Made by a program: the position numbers and the translations under genes
Notes under the pieces: model-generated
The model's database searches: none
What the model was told of the DNA's origin: nothing
Seen by the model: the letters and a program-made list of their open reading frames with translations, nothing else
NCBI GenBank assembly: GCA_006386115.1
Contig: VFIW01000002.1
Span: 1,054,001-1,118,000 of the forward strand
From: Globisporangium splendens
Lineage: Eukaryota; Oomycota; Peronosporomycetes; Pythiales; Pythiaceae
Direction of reading: 5' to 3'
Length of the DNA stretch: 64,000 nucleotides
Part shown: in pieces, positions 48,597-58,391 of the stretch
Numbering within the stretch: the stretch's first letter is position 1
Layout of the letters: every line of letters begins with the position of its first letter

Positions 48597-50321
48597 AAGC
48601 CATAGAAACCTCGATCATTTTGTATAACTCATGAAACACACTTCCCATCGTCACTTCTAAGGTGAAGTGGATTTGAAAGCATTGTACTTTGCGGGTATAA
48701 CTCATGAAACACTCGCTTCCCATCGTCTTTAGTGGTCGTCATCCTTGTGTGCCATATACACTGAGCACATCACGTGAATTGACATGACGAGAGTCTTGAC
48801 TCATAAGGTTGCCGCGAAACACGTCACTACTACTACTACTGGCATGACGAGCGCGTGATCCAAAAGAAGTGCAGTGAAGTGAAAGTGGTTGATCGGGAAA
48901 TACAAGTTACATGACGAACTTTAAGCAGAGGTGCACTGAGTTGCTGTACGTTATCATAGGACCGATGCGACTTGTGCTATGCGCACATGCCGATAAACAG
49001 ACCAATCTCTTCAAGTCATTGTCAGCAGCAAGGCTGGATCTGCCTCGACTCAGGAAAAAAGCCAACCCTAGATACCGGCGTTATCAATGAAGACGACGAG
49101 AGATTACTGCGTTGCCCACTCCTGAGCATAATCACCTTTGCTCCATTGTGAAAGTGCACAAAGTGCCCAGCGGACGTCAGGGAAAGGCGAGCGACGTCAT
49201 CGAGATTGTGGCCCCGCCCTCGTCGCTGCCAGTCAACCTCGCACCGGAACATGCCTCTCGAAAAGTAGACAACATGCTCTGATCTCAGCTGAAGTTTTGG
49301 ACGCCTCACCTCGCAACTTTAGAGGAGAGTGGTGCTATGCCGCCGCACTTCAAGTCTGTACTTGAGCTGTGAAATACAGCGTACAACCCCCACGCTTTCG
49401 AAAAATGAATGGACACGCACGAGCGGAGCTCCAAAGTGCATGTGCATTAGTCCGCATAGTCTCGAGTGATTCTCATCTCCCCAGACTGACAGGTGAGTCT
49501 TGCATCCCCTCAGATAACGAGCAGCACGCTTCTCTGAGCACTCACATTCGCCCAACGGTTGGGAAGCGTCCAGATCGTGCGTTAGTCAGCCAGTCTCATC
49601 TCCAGTGTCCATCCGCATGCTGTGATCCTTTCAGAGCAATTGAAATGCATGCACGACGACAATTGAGTGCGCAACAAGTTTTACGCGACCAAATGTGTGC
49701 GCAACAAACGAAGCACTGCATTAAGTGATCTTTCGAGAGACGAAGCGTGCTATTGTGTATGTAGAAAGCACAACTGGTAACGTCATTTGCTTAATTGAGT
49801 ACAATATTGATAGGTGCAGCACCCCGCAAGGTGATGAGACTTTCGGTGGTGTCCTCCGTTTCGATAGTTGTTGATGCGCTCGGCGCACACACATCAGCGC
49901 AGCACCCGCGGAAGCAGAAACGAGGCGCACCTTCTGCTGGACATCTCCATTGGACACTCGCTGATTGGGGCGGAGGCACGCGACCGTGGCTGGAGGACGC
50001 TCTTGATTGGCATGGCGGCACGGCGAGGCACCCGCTGACTTATCAAGATGTGTCGAGAGAGAGAGATCGCATCAGTCGCTACTCACTTGCCATATAGACC
50101 CAGAGCACTTCGCGGCTGTGATCCAGTCGTTGAGTTTTCGCATTCTATGTCGCTCTCTCGCTGGTGTTCTTTATGTCGCTCTCCTGTTGGTGAAGCCGAG
50201 ACAGGCATCTCTCTGCTGCCTGGCTATTGGGCTGCGTTTCGATACACCTGCGGCTTTGTGTGCATTGACGCAACGCAGTGAAAAACTCTGAAATGCCGGC
50301 CACTTCATTCTCGGATTCACG
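48597..50321. other. 1.7-kb intergenic region before the transporter
   Basis: No gene recognised on either strand. The left end carries the direct repeat listed separately. The right end is the transporter promoter. Short frames lack family resemblance and G+C falls relative to coding DNA. Confidence 0.45.
48622..48727. repeat. direct repeat just after ZNHIT6
   Basis: GTATAACTCATGAAACAC followed by CTTCCCATCGTC occurs at 48622-48652 and again at 48695-48727 (the second copy has two or three extra bases between the halves), offset about 73 bp. It directly follows the ZNHIT6 stop, so it may have 3'UTR relevance or be a simple duplication. Confidence 0.85.
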
Positions 50322-51989
50322 ATGAACCCCGCAAGCACCACCGTCGAGCGCCTCTCGAACGCGAGTCTCCAGAAACCCGGCGAGTTTGGCGACTACAATG
50401 AAGTTAAGACGCCTACTGAACTCGAAGGCGGCGCGCTTCGCCCCGGAGGCGCGCCAAACGTGTTCAGCCGCAAGCACATCGGTCTCGCAGCTCAGTGGGC
50501 TACGAGCGGGATCGTCTACGGCTCGGTCATCGGTGTGTACTACCCGTTCCTGAATAACTACCTCCGCATGACGGGCACCCAGGTCGCGTCAGCAGGTGCG
50601 CTGATCGCGCTGCCGTGGACCTGGAAGATGTTTTTCGGGATGCTCTCGGATTGCTACCCGATCTTTGGCTACCGCCGCCGCCCGTACATCTTGATCGGCT
50701 GGTCCGTCGCGTTCGTGGCGTGCTTCCTCATGGCCGTGTTGCCCTTCGGTGATCCGTACTACGCGGACCCGAGTCTGGTGTACATCCCTCTGGCGAACAT
50801 GACGCCTGAGCAACTGGCGTTGGTCAACACTGATGCTGCGAGCACTGGAGCCAAGTACATCGCGCTGCTAGCGCTTGCGAACCTCGGGGTTGTCATCGGC
50901 GTCACGGCTTCCGACGGCATCCTCGTCGAACTCACGCAGCGGGAACCGGAGAAGATCCGCGGCAGTCTGCTCACGACGGTCACGTCCACGCAGTACATCT
51001 TCCAGTGCGGCTCGACGATGATGATCGGCTTTGGTCTCAACAGCGCCGAGTACGGCGGCACATTCTCGAGCTCCATAGGCTTCAACGGCGTCATGTGGGT
51101 GTGCGCGGCGTTCTCGCTGGCCGTGCTCCCGATCTCGTGGTTCTGCATGACCGAACCGAAAGCCGAGCGCCAGTCAGGCAAGGCGTACCTCTCGACGATC
51201 TACGACACGATCCAGCAGCGTGTGGTGTACCAGATCATCGCGTTCCGGTTCCTGCGCAATCTGTTCGCGTACTTCAGCGTCACGGCGAGCTACCCGATCC
51301 AGAGTGTCTGGGTCAAGGCCACACCTGTGAACAATAGTATCTCGACGTGCATCTCGCTCCTCGTCGCATCAGCGTCGTACTACGCGACCAAGAAGTACGG
51401 TCTCGGGTGGAGCTGGCGCTTGATGGTCGTGATCACGCAGGTCTTTGTGGTCGTGATTGACGCCATCCCGACGTTCCTCACGATCTGGGACGTCTACCGC
51501 GCGCAGTGGTTCTGGCTCGGCGGTCCCATCCTCGAGACCATCCCGGAGTGCATTGGCTTTGTCATCTCGTCCTTCGCCGTGTTTGAGATCATCGACGTCG
51601 GCAATGAGGCCGCTGTGTACGGGCTCATGATGGTCGTGTCGTCGCTCGCGTCGCCGTTCTCGACCGTGCTTACCAAGAACGTGGATGCGAACTTCGACAT
51701 CGGCTACGAGTTCCTGCAGATGGACGACTCGCACGCGCGTACCGAGGTGACGTACGCGTACCTCATCGCGTACGCGTTCAAGCTCTTCTCGCTCGTGTTC
51801 CTGGTGCTGCTGCCGCCGCAGAAGGCCGCGACGCAGGAGCTCAAGCGCACGGGCGGCAAGAGCAAGTTCTTCGGCAACTTCACGATCTTCTACCTCGTGT
51901 TCGCGTTCTGCTGGTCGCTTATGACCAACGTCATGTCCTTCTCCGAGTCCACGTCGTGCCTCAAGATTGCCGGCGGCAGCGGCTGCTAA
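50322..51989 (+). CDS. folate/biopterin transporter (BT1/FBT family)
   Basis: Intact single exon, 555 residues, about 12 membrane helices. FBT signatures: FLNNYLRMTGTQVASAGALI, then LPWTWKMFFGMLSDCYPIFG (then YRRRPYILIGW), then a large loop (DPSLVYIPLANMTPEQ). Next comes NLGVVIGVTASDGILVELTQ (then REPEKIRGSLLTTVTSTQY), then the second half with FRFLRNLFAYFSVTASYPIQ. The family moves folates, pterins or S-adenosylmethionine in kinetoplastids, plants and apicomplexans and is strongly expanded in oomycetes. Substrate cannot be told from sequence. Cytosolic N-terminus with no signal peptide. Confidence 0.9.
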   Translation: MNPASTTVERLSNASLQKPGEFGDYNEVKTPTELEGGALRPGGAPNVFSRKHIGLAAQWATSGIVYGSVIGVYYPFLNNYLRMTGTQVASAGALIALPWTWKMFFGMLSDCYPIFGYRRRPYILIGWSVAFVACFLMAVLPFGDPYYADPSLVYIPLANMTPEQLALVNTDAASTGAKYIALLALANLGVVIGVTASDGILVELTQREPEKIRGSLLTTVTSTQYIFQCGSTMMIGFGLNSAEYGGTFSSSIGFNGVMWVCAAFSLAVLPISWFCMTEPKAERQSGKAYLSTIYDTIQQRVVYQIIAFRFLRNLFAYFSVTASYPIQSVWVKATPVNNSISTCISLLVASASYYATKKYGLGWSWRLMVVITQVFVVVIDAIPTFLTIWDVYRAQWFWLGGPILETIPECIGFVISSFAVFEIIDVGNEAAVYGLMMVVSSLASPFSTVLTKNVDANFDIGYEFLQMDDSHARTEVTYAYLIAYAFKLFSLVFLVLLPPQKAATQELKRTGGKSKFFGNFTIFYLVFAFCWSLMTNVMSFSESTSCLKIAGGSGC

Positions 51990-52349
51990 GTGTATTTCCA
52001 TTCAGCAACGACAACAGAAAAGCAAAGAATAGAGCGAGGAGTGCTGTTCGAGTCCCAATTTTCTGCAATAAAGTGAAGTCATTTTCAGCGCAGATCACAA
52101 TCAAACGTGTGCGTCCTAATTGTGCAATGCATTGCAAAATCGAATCAGAGAACAAAATCTGCTGTAATGTACGGACAACAAAAGTAGCACCTGCCACTTG
52201 AATTTGTGATTTGTGCCAGATTGGTGATTTTATCCATGATCGTCGAAGTTGAAGCTGAGTGACACTGCGGAGCGTCTCCCACCACAGCCATTCGCATCTC
52301 CATTCATTTAGCGTTCTGCTAGAGACTTTGCTTGACCTCTTGGCGACAA
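51990..52349. other. intergenic, 3' of the transporter
   Basis: A/T-rich 3' region (AATAAAGTGAAG near 52065), no gene recognised. Confidence 0.4.
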
Positions 52350-53570
52350 GGGATCAAATCAGATTTGTCTCACTCGCATCCACAACGCGGAATTGTCAGA
52401 AAACCCATGGAAAACATGATTCGGCCAGTCGTTTACCCAGACTCGCATGATTTGGCGAGTCCAGAGTGGCAAAGTACCGCACAAGATTGCTTCATGGGTG
52501 AGGTTATGACAGCTGACAGTGTGCGGCAAGACCAGATGCAGAGCAACGACCCAGGTCCTCACCACGTCCTACAAAGCTGGATACGCCATTCGAAAATTCG
52601 CCACCACCACCCAAGAGTGTTGGTAGTTGGATAGCTGTAATCTTGGTTGTAATACGAAGTCGTTCTGTCCGTCATTTCTTCCTTGTCTGTCCGCGGTTGC
52701 TTGTGTCTTCTAGTGTGGGGCGCTGTGCAAATGGGGAAATGAAATCCACGAGTGTGTCTATGACTTGGCGAGTAAAAGGGACTGCTGATCGACTGTGCTT
52801 ATGCGCGAGAAGAAGAGCTCATTTAAGTTTGGGGATGATGGATACTGAAATCCAGCAAAGGTGTAGCCATGTACACACATTCTGCAAATGGTTGCCATCA
52901 TTCCTGAGAAACAGACAGGTGCATTTTGGGACGCAAAAACTCAGTGAGCTCTCCACACGAGTATTGGTAATTGCGCGTTGGAGATCACTTGGGTGAGAAT
53001 GCTCGTCGGTGTTCAATGGCGTTGCCAGACTACTGTACTAAGTCCTCGAGAAGAATGGCCAGTGCTGTGGCCAAGAGCGAGAATTGATCGTTGACTTGGA
53101 TGAGGAGAGGTTCGAGGGAGCTAATAGTTGCGGCAAGCGACTTTTCCTGTGATCTCACTCTCGTTTTATCAACATTTTCTATTGTAGTATGCACTATGCG
53201 AGAGGAAGCAACTCTGAACGACTTCTCGTTATTGATCGCATACGACCACATCGTTAGGGGGCAAAGCAAAGTCCAAGTTGTGTATGCACGAAGCGGGGAG
53301 CTAACTCAAGTGTTTCGTCTTCATCCATCCATCCAACCTCTGTGTGATGCAATTGCTGGCGGATCTTGTAAACCCTTCAACGGGAGAAAGGCAACTACTA
53401 CATGCATTCTTGACAGATGCCAACCATCCCTCCTGCTGTAACCGCGCTGTTTGGTGGGATGCTGATCCAAAACCACCAACTGCTCCATCACTGTCATTCG
53501 CAGCAATGGATCCTCTGAGACCAAATGACCGAACGGGGTCCAGAAAAGTCAAACGGCGGCGGTGACTCAC
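52350..53570 (-). pseudogene. decayed PSMD5-like (proteasome base chaperone) sequence
   Basis: Minus-strand fragments in different frames recall the 26S proteasome assembly chaperone PSMD5/S5b. At 53527-53440: SEDPLLRMTVMEQLVVLDQH. Immediately after a frame change: RLQQEGWLASVKNAC. In human PSMD5, RVNAMEMVTSLA precedes YLAQEGVIDQI at the same spacing. A fragment at 53173-53030 (SLAATISSLEPLLIQVND...) is helical. One at about 52430-52360 (WPNHVFHGFSDNSALWMRVR) recalls the PSMD5 C-terminus (IAEIFGNPNYLRLRTYL). No continuous frame exists. Assignment rests on remembered motifs and is tentative. Confidence 0.4.
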
Positions 53571-53584
53571 ATGCCTGCCGCATA

Positions 53585-53848
53585 CAGATCTTTTCATTTT
53601 CCAACCCAGGCACGGCGTTGTTCGTGTTCCTCATGCTCTTCTTGAGCATCGAGACCCTCATCACTGTACGTCTCTCTCACACACTCTCCCTGAGCATTGC
53701 TTGCGTTCTACGATCTCTAGCTGTGTGACTCATGCGGTGATGGCGGTTTGCTGTTTGTGCATAGGGATTCGCCATTCAACGCACGTTCAATTTGTGCGCC
53801 GAGCTCACACGCAACGAGTTCTTTGCGCGCGGCGGAGCTGGTGTGTGA
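53585..53848 (+). pseudogene. membrane-protein 3' fragment, DHHC-like fourth helix
   Basis: Two good exons with clean splice sites: one ending at 53665 (GTALFVFLMLFLSIETLIT|GTACGT) and one at 53765-53848 (GFAIQRTFNLCAELTRNEFF, then stop). The product would be one membrane helix followed by a Thr-Arg-Asn-Glu motif, which resembles the last helix plus TTxE region of DHHC acyltransferases. No upstream partner exons were found; the sequence to the left is antisense to the PSMD5-like relic. Possibly the 3' remnant of a lost gene. Confidence 0.3.
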
Positions 53849-54033
53849 GCTGCAGACATTGCAATTCAACTCGTAGGCTATCTCGATCAACAGTCCGTAG
53901 GGGGTTACTTGTAGTCTATCTAATGCACTATCAACCACAAAATGGTATTGTACCCTACGCATTTTCAACAACTTATTAGGCCAAATTGTTTTCTGTGTTA
54001 AATAACACCAATACAAACACAATCGCCGAAAAA

Positions 54034-54291
54034 ATGGACGCCGACGCTGTGCGCATGGAGCGAGAGGAGCAAGATGCCGAGGCGCGCGTCGCCCTGGCGC
54101 TGCAGGAGCGCGAGGAGTACCTAGCGGACATCGCGCGCCGCGTGGAGCTCTACGAGAGCTGTGCGTCCGCGATCTCAACGGCGGCGGACGCGCTGCAGGA
54201 GCTGAGCGCGAACTTGGACAAGATGACGCGCGCGGCACAGCAGCTGAACGCGTTCACGGGTAGCTGGCTCGCCGTGTGGAAGCGCGCATGA
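54034..54291 (+). CDS. small coiled-coil protein, DASH Duo1/Dad1-like
   Basis: Single exon, 85 residues. Almost wholly helical with a heptad pattern: MEREEQDAEARVALALQERE, then IARRVELYESCASAISTAAD, then ALQELSANLDKMTRAAQQLN, ending FTGSWLAVWKRA. A terminal NLxx...N-x-W-hydrophobic-x-hydrophobic element is typical of Duo1 (TNxLLDxWIxIL); a case for Dad1 (LWxxF end) can also be made. A genuine Dad2 lies at 29644, so DASH membership is plausible. BLOC-1 or another small tethering protein is the alternative. Confidence 0.4.
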   Translation: MDADAVRMEREEQDAEARVALALQEREEYLADIARRVELYESCASAISTAADALQELSANLDKMTRAAQQLNAFTGSWLAVWKRA

Positions 54292-54568
54292 AGAAGAATG
54301 AAGACAAAGGAAGCTGAGATGGCGTATGCCTATATGAGAATTGGTGGTTGGTCGGAGAGACACCCTGTCTTCTCATGAAGCAAGAGTGAAAAAGGATCCG
54401 ACAGTGAATGAGTATGGACGTGTGGCATTTATATATCGAGTAATAGAGCACGAGCGGAGTATGATATGCTTTTGCGAAGAAAGAGAGCTGTACACCCGCT
54501 GTGCTATTGGATGCACGTGTTGATTCTAGGCGCCTCTTTGTGGTGGTGTCATAATTTGTGGAAACAAA

Positions 54569-55699
54569 ATGGTGCAACAGCATGGCGGCGGCGGCACCGA
54601 GAGCGAAGCTACGGGACAACAACGAAAGCCACGGCATCCGTGGAATCCGTCCACGCGGCTTCGCGCCACCGCCAACAAGACAAAGAATGAGACGGTAATG
54701 GCTCGCGCTCCAGCGAATGCGGTTGTGCCTGCCAGCAACAGCGCTGCCCATGACGATGCGCGCCGAAGGCACCCACACAGCGCATCTGGAACGAAACGAG
54801 ACGTAAAGCATAACAAAGCCCACGCACAGAAGAGTGAGCAACAAGAGGTACGATTCATGTTGTTTGCTGCTGTTGCCGATGTTGGTGTGTATCTGATGGA
54901 TGCAACTTATGGTGTCTTGTTGAGGGGAAACAGGATACAATCGCGAGAAGAAGTCAAGTCCATGAAGCAGCAAGTAGGGAGACGTATCAGGATGAGGACG
55001 CAACGCAGATGACGATCACAAGGGCGATGATCGAGCGCGCGGTGTCGTTCGCGTTCATGACGGACCAGACTTCGTTCGAAGAAGATGATGGGGATGCTCG
55101 CGACTCGATTGAGTTGATGCTGCCTGGCCACAACAAGGAAAATGTGCGTTGACGTATCTTGTGCGTGCCCACCTCACTGCATTGCTTGCGTTTGACAACC
55201 TTTCATAGCGTCCACAGGGTGAACAACTGCGCGTACGAGAGTCAGGGAAACAGACACACTTCCCATCTACCGCCACACTTGTCCAGAAACTACAAGCAAC
55301 GGTGGATGCGACGTCGGTGCTTCGTCAGACGCAAGCACATCGTCAGGAGGTTCGAGAGCAGCACGCTCATGAGGATGTGATCAAAGCGAAATGCCGTCAG
55401 GAATTTCACAAACAGCGCCAAGCCGCTGCGTTCGAGTACCAGCAGCGCAAACTGGCGGTGCAAGCACTGCAGGCGCGGATCGAGTGCGAGATCCAGTACC
55501 TCAGAGCGACGGCCGAGGACCTCACCAGACGGGTGCGATGCCATATTGAGTTTGTTGGGTTTCTACAGCCATTTTTATGCATTTGTTATTGTATTTGTGT
55601 GGGATGTAGGAGCAATTGCTGGACGATGCGTTTGAAAACTACGAGCACATGCTGCGCTTGGAGTTTGGCATCGGGGATGAACACAAGCACAGCGGTTAA
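54569..55699 (+). CDS. uncharacterised coiled-coil protein
   Basis: Four exons: 54569-54847, 54934-55143, 55209-55532 and 55610-55699, 300 residues. All introns are GT-AG and phase 0. N-terminal ~90 residues are basic and disordered (Lys/Arg/Ala/His). The middle segment reads RAMIERAVSFAFMTDQTSFE, then DSIELMLPGHNKEN. The C-terminal half is a long helix (VLRQTQAHRQEVREQHAHED, then FHKQRQAAAFEYQQRKLAVQ, then ALQARIECEIQYLRATAEDL), ending ENYEHMLRLEFGIGDEHKHS. I recognise no family. Exon consistency argues that it is a real gene. Confidence 0.6.
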
Positions 55700-55741
55700 C
55701 TGGGAGAGACAAGATATACACAAAGTGGCGCTGGAATTGAG

Positions 55742-56427
55742 TTATAAGGTGTTGACGCGGAGCCATCGGATGCCTCGCAGGCCATTCCCAGCCGCGATGT
55801 TGTTTTCCAGACTATTGATAATGCACCCCGAGGCTGCATCAAGTAGAGAATGAGTCAAATCGTTCAAGCCACTTGGCTTGCTTTGTAGTGGGGTTGTTGC
55901 GTCACCTACCTGCGTGAGACTCGCCCTGGTGGTGCAGCACGACCGTCGGCAACTTGCTCGGGTCGTAGTCCGCCATAGACTGGAAGAGCAGCGAGTCCTT
56001 CCACAAGAGTTTGCGCTGTTGTGGAGTGAGCGTAGGCACTACTGCTGGGGTCTTTGGTCTCTCGATGGTTTCATCTAGATGCCTACGCGGTAGTTTGCAA
56101 AGTCAGCAGGGGACGGAAACCAACTGAGATCCCTCACAAGCATGTGGACTACCTCAGTTCGTCTGCGGAGATGTCCATTTCGCGGTTGTGGTCTTCGTCG
56201 TACTCGAGCTCAAAGAGACCGTCGTCGTCGATGCCGACGATCGTCGCGGGGAACCAGAGGCCGTCGAGCTCTCGTTCCACGCGGCTGCCAACGCGAAGCT
56301 CATTCTTGCAGTTCTGGTTCTCAAAGTTGCCTTTTTCCCGTCGAGCATATCGACCGCCAGTGCTGCCGCCATGGTCATCGTCGTTGTCGTCCTTCGGCTC
56401 TTCTTCCTCGTGCCTCGACGACTTCAT
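55742..56427 (-). CDS. Tudor/Agenet-like domain protein (uncharacterised)
   Basis: Three exons: 56427-56153, 56082-55910 and 55833-55742, 179 residues. After an acidic N-terminus (SSRHEEEEPKDDNDDDHGG), residues ~43-92 read NELRVGSRVERELDGLWFPA, then TIVGIDDDGLFELEYDEDHN, a Tudor/Agenet-type beta barrel with the expected aromatic Trp-Phe and Tyr-Asp-Glu positions. Exon 2 adds TPQQRKLLWKDSLLFQSMAD then PSKLPTVVLHHQGESHA. Exon 3 is inferred from a strong donor (GCAG|GTAGGT) and acceptor (TTGATGCAG); without it the protein ends two residues later. Possible histone-methyl-Lys/Arg reader; the target is unknown. It converges tail-to-tail with the coiled-coil gene. Confidence 0.6.
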
Positions 56428-56430
56428 GCC

Positions 56431-56901
56431 TCAAGCTGCCAGACACCAGCCAAGGCGCGTGATTGAGGAGCAGGGAATGCCCACAGTATTGACTAAGAAC
56501 CAGACGACAATTTCGGAAATAATGAGCGTCGCAGCCAAAGACCATCCACAAATAGAAAGCATTGTGTCAGGCTTTGGGCTTTTATCATACTGGGAGCACG
56601 ACATACTGATGCTTTTGGAGGCACATAGTGATTCATATTCAGCGAATGCCGCCTCGAATGGCACATACTTGAGGCGACAATTTTGCATTATCCTCGTCAA
56701 CAAGGCATAAAGTTGGATGTTGAAGTTGCCATTCTGCGAAGTCATACCTGAGCAATGTCTCCCCGAAAAGCCAGGCTTCGTAGCTCTCCTTAGTAAACGA
56801 AGAGCTCCAAATGCAGCACACGGCAATATGCTCCTTCCTGTAGTCCAACCAAGTGTTTCGGAAAATGGCATGTTGTGGTAGTGCATAGATATTGCATTCA
56901 C
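56431..56901 (-). pseudogene. short membrane-protein frame, possibly frame-disrupted
   Basis: A 156-codon frame starts 50 bp after the PAP2 stop. Its second half is protein-like (NIQLYALLTRIMQNCRLKYV, then PFEAAFAEYESLCASKSISM) and ends with a membrane helix (GWSLAATLIISEIVVWFLVN). Its first half is poor, while an overlapping frame (56848-56740) reads better there (EAWLFGETLLRYDFAEWQL). This suggests a single gene broken by a frame change near 56745. No family recognised. Confidence 0.25.
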
Positions 56902-56951
56902 ACGTTTAGAAGATGCTATATATTTCTACATAGGAAATACGATGTTGTCTG

Positions 56952-57818
56952 TCATACGTTGGTGGCTTGTCCGATGTACACGTTCGGGGTAATGAGCACT
57001 TCGTCGGCTCCGACGGGCACCTTGGCGGAGAAATCGTTCACGACGCGGACCTTGAGCTTGTACCACTTGCCGTCGCGCGCAAGCCACGCCGACCACCGGT
57101 CCAGGCGCTTGGCGACATAGCGGCGCAGGATAATAAAGTAGATGACTGCAAACACGATGCCGTCGACGCTGCCGAGCACCACTTGCAGCGCCGTGTGGTC
57201 ACCCAGGTACTCGCGGCTGTACGGCACGGGCACGAGCAGAAAGATGGAAATGCCGATCACGAGCGCTCGTCTGCGCATGGACCACTTGCGGCCGACACCC
57301 AGGATCGTCTCGAGGATGACCCAGAAGCACAGGCCGATCGTGTTGGTCGCGTGGCCCGAGGGCATGCCCGTGCTCAGCAGACACGAGCCGCACGGCCGCT
57401 GGCACCGGGTGCACTCGCCGAGCATGTTGCCGATGATCGTCTCGTTGATGATGGTCACGATCGGGATGAACGCCAGGCTCAGCAGCAGCGTCCACGTGCG
57501 CTTGCCCGCGAGGATGATGATCGCGGTGGCCACGGGCACCAAATACGGCACCATGCCGTAGAACGAGAACGCGACGTCCCAGAAGCCCACGTTGTCCGTC
57601 GGCATGCTGATGCTGAACACCTTCTTCGTGATGAAGCTCTTGCTGCACGGACCGCGCGCGCACCGGTGCGAGTCGGGACCGCACACCTGGCAGCACTCTT
57701 CAGGGGACGAGCACTGCACCTTGTGGTGCTCAGCGGCGGTCAAGGCGGTCGTCGCGAGCAGCAGTAGCAGCGCGAGCACGAGCCCATGGCGCGCCGGAAG
57801 CGCGAAAGGCACGACCAT
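56952..57818 (-). CDS. PAP2-superfamily phosphatase, secreted/membrane, copy A
   Basis: Single exon, 288 residues from ATG 57818, which gives a clean signal peptide (HGLVLALLLLLATTALTAAE). An upstream ATG at 57884 would bury it. A Cys-rich lumenal segment follows (CSSPEECCQVCGPDSHRCAR, then GPC), then five or six helices. PAP2 motifs are GMPSGHATN (catalytic His) and YSREYLGDHTALQVVLG (Arg and nucleophile His). The first motif's Arg-Pro is in CTRCQRPCGS, but its Lys is not evident. The Gln after the His resembles dolichyl-diphosphatase-type members. Likely a lipid-phosphate or dolichyl/polyprenyl phosphate phosphatase in the secretory system. Tandem with copy B. Confidence 0.85.
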   Translation of the reverse strand: MVVPFALPARHGLVLALLLLLATTALTAAEHHKVQCSSPEECCQVCGPDSHRCARGPCSKSFITKKVFSISMPTDNVGFWDVAFSFYGMVPYLVPVATAIIILAGKRTWTLLLSLAFIPIVTIINETIIGNMLGECTRCQRPCGSCLLSTGMPSGHATNTIGLCFWVILETILGVGRKWSMRRRALVIGISIFLLVPVPYSREYLGDHTALQVVLGSVDGIVFAVIYFIILRRYVAKRLDRWSAWLARDGKWYKLKVRVVNDFSAKVPVGADEVLITPNVYIGQATNV

Positions 57819-58391
57819 GATGTGTGGGGGAGGCTTGGGGTGGGAGGCGGTAGGTGCCGCTCGGCGGATCAAGAAGTGATGCATGCGAGTGACGGCGCCA
57901 TCCTTGTCGCTTTCGCCGGCGGCTGCAGCTGCTGGGAGAACCAGTTCTTCGTGGCGTCAACATGGTGCACAATCCTCGACAGGGTCGACAAGAGCACAGC
58001 AGGGAGATTGCGCTGTTGGTGTGTGTAGTCGTAACTCTTCATTTCCAGCTCTGTATTCACTTACAGAGGAAAGAACCACCTTCTGTGCTGCACAATAGAT
58101 GCTGCGATCTGTAACATACATGTATTTATAAAGGTGCGCAACTGAACGGGATTACGCCAAATCCAAGCTGCGCATGTCGCGCGATATTGTGGCTGCATAG
58201 TAATCCTTGGAAAATGCGATACACAAGGCACATTTCGCTTTCATGATTATGAGAATGGACCAAAATTTTACTATTATAACGTGCGCAAGCACCCTTCTAA
58301 AGTCAACTACTGTATGCAAATTAATACCATCAAGCGTTTTCTTCTACTTCTGTTTGTATATGGCGTAACGTCCGTGGATTAAAAAGCTGGC
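57819..58391. other. intergenic between tandem PAP2 genes
   Basis: 573 bp holding the promoter of copy A and the 3' end of copy B. A/T-rich from 58100; no gene recognised. Confidence 0.45.

Noticed and set aside
52030..52070. tRNA-like GTTCGAGTCC box
   Set aside because: Flanking bases do not form a T-stem or acceptor stem.
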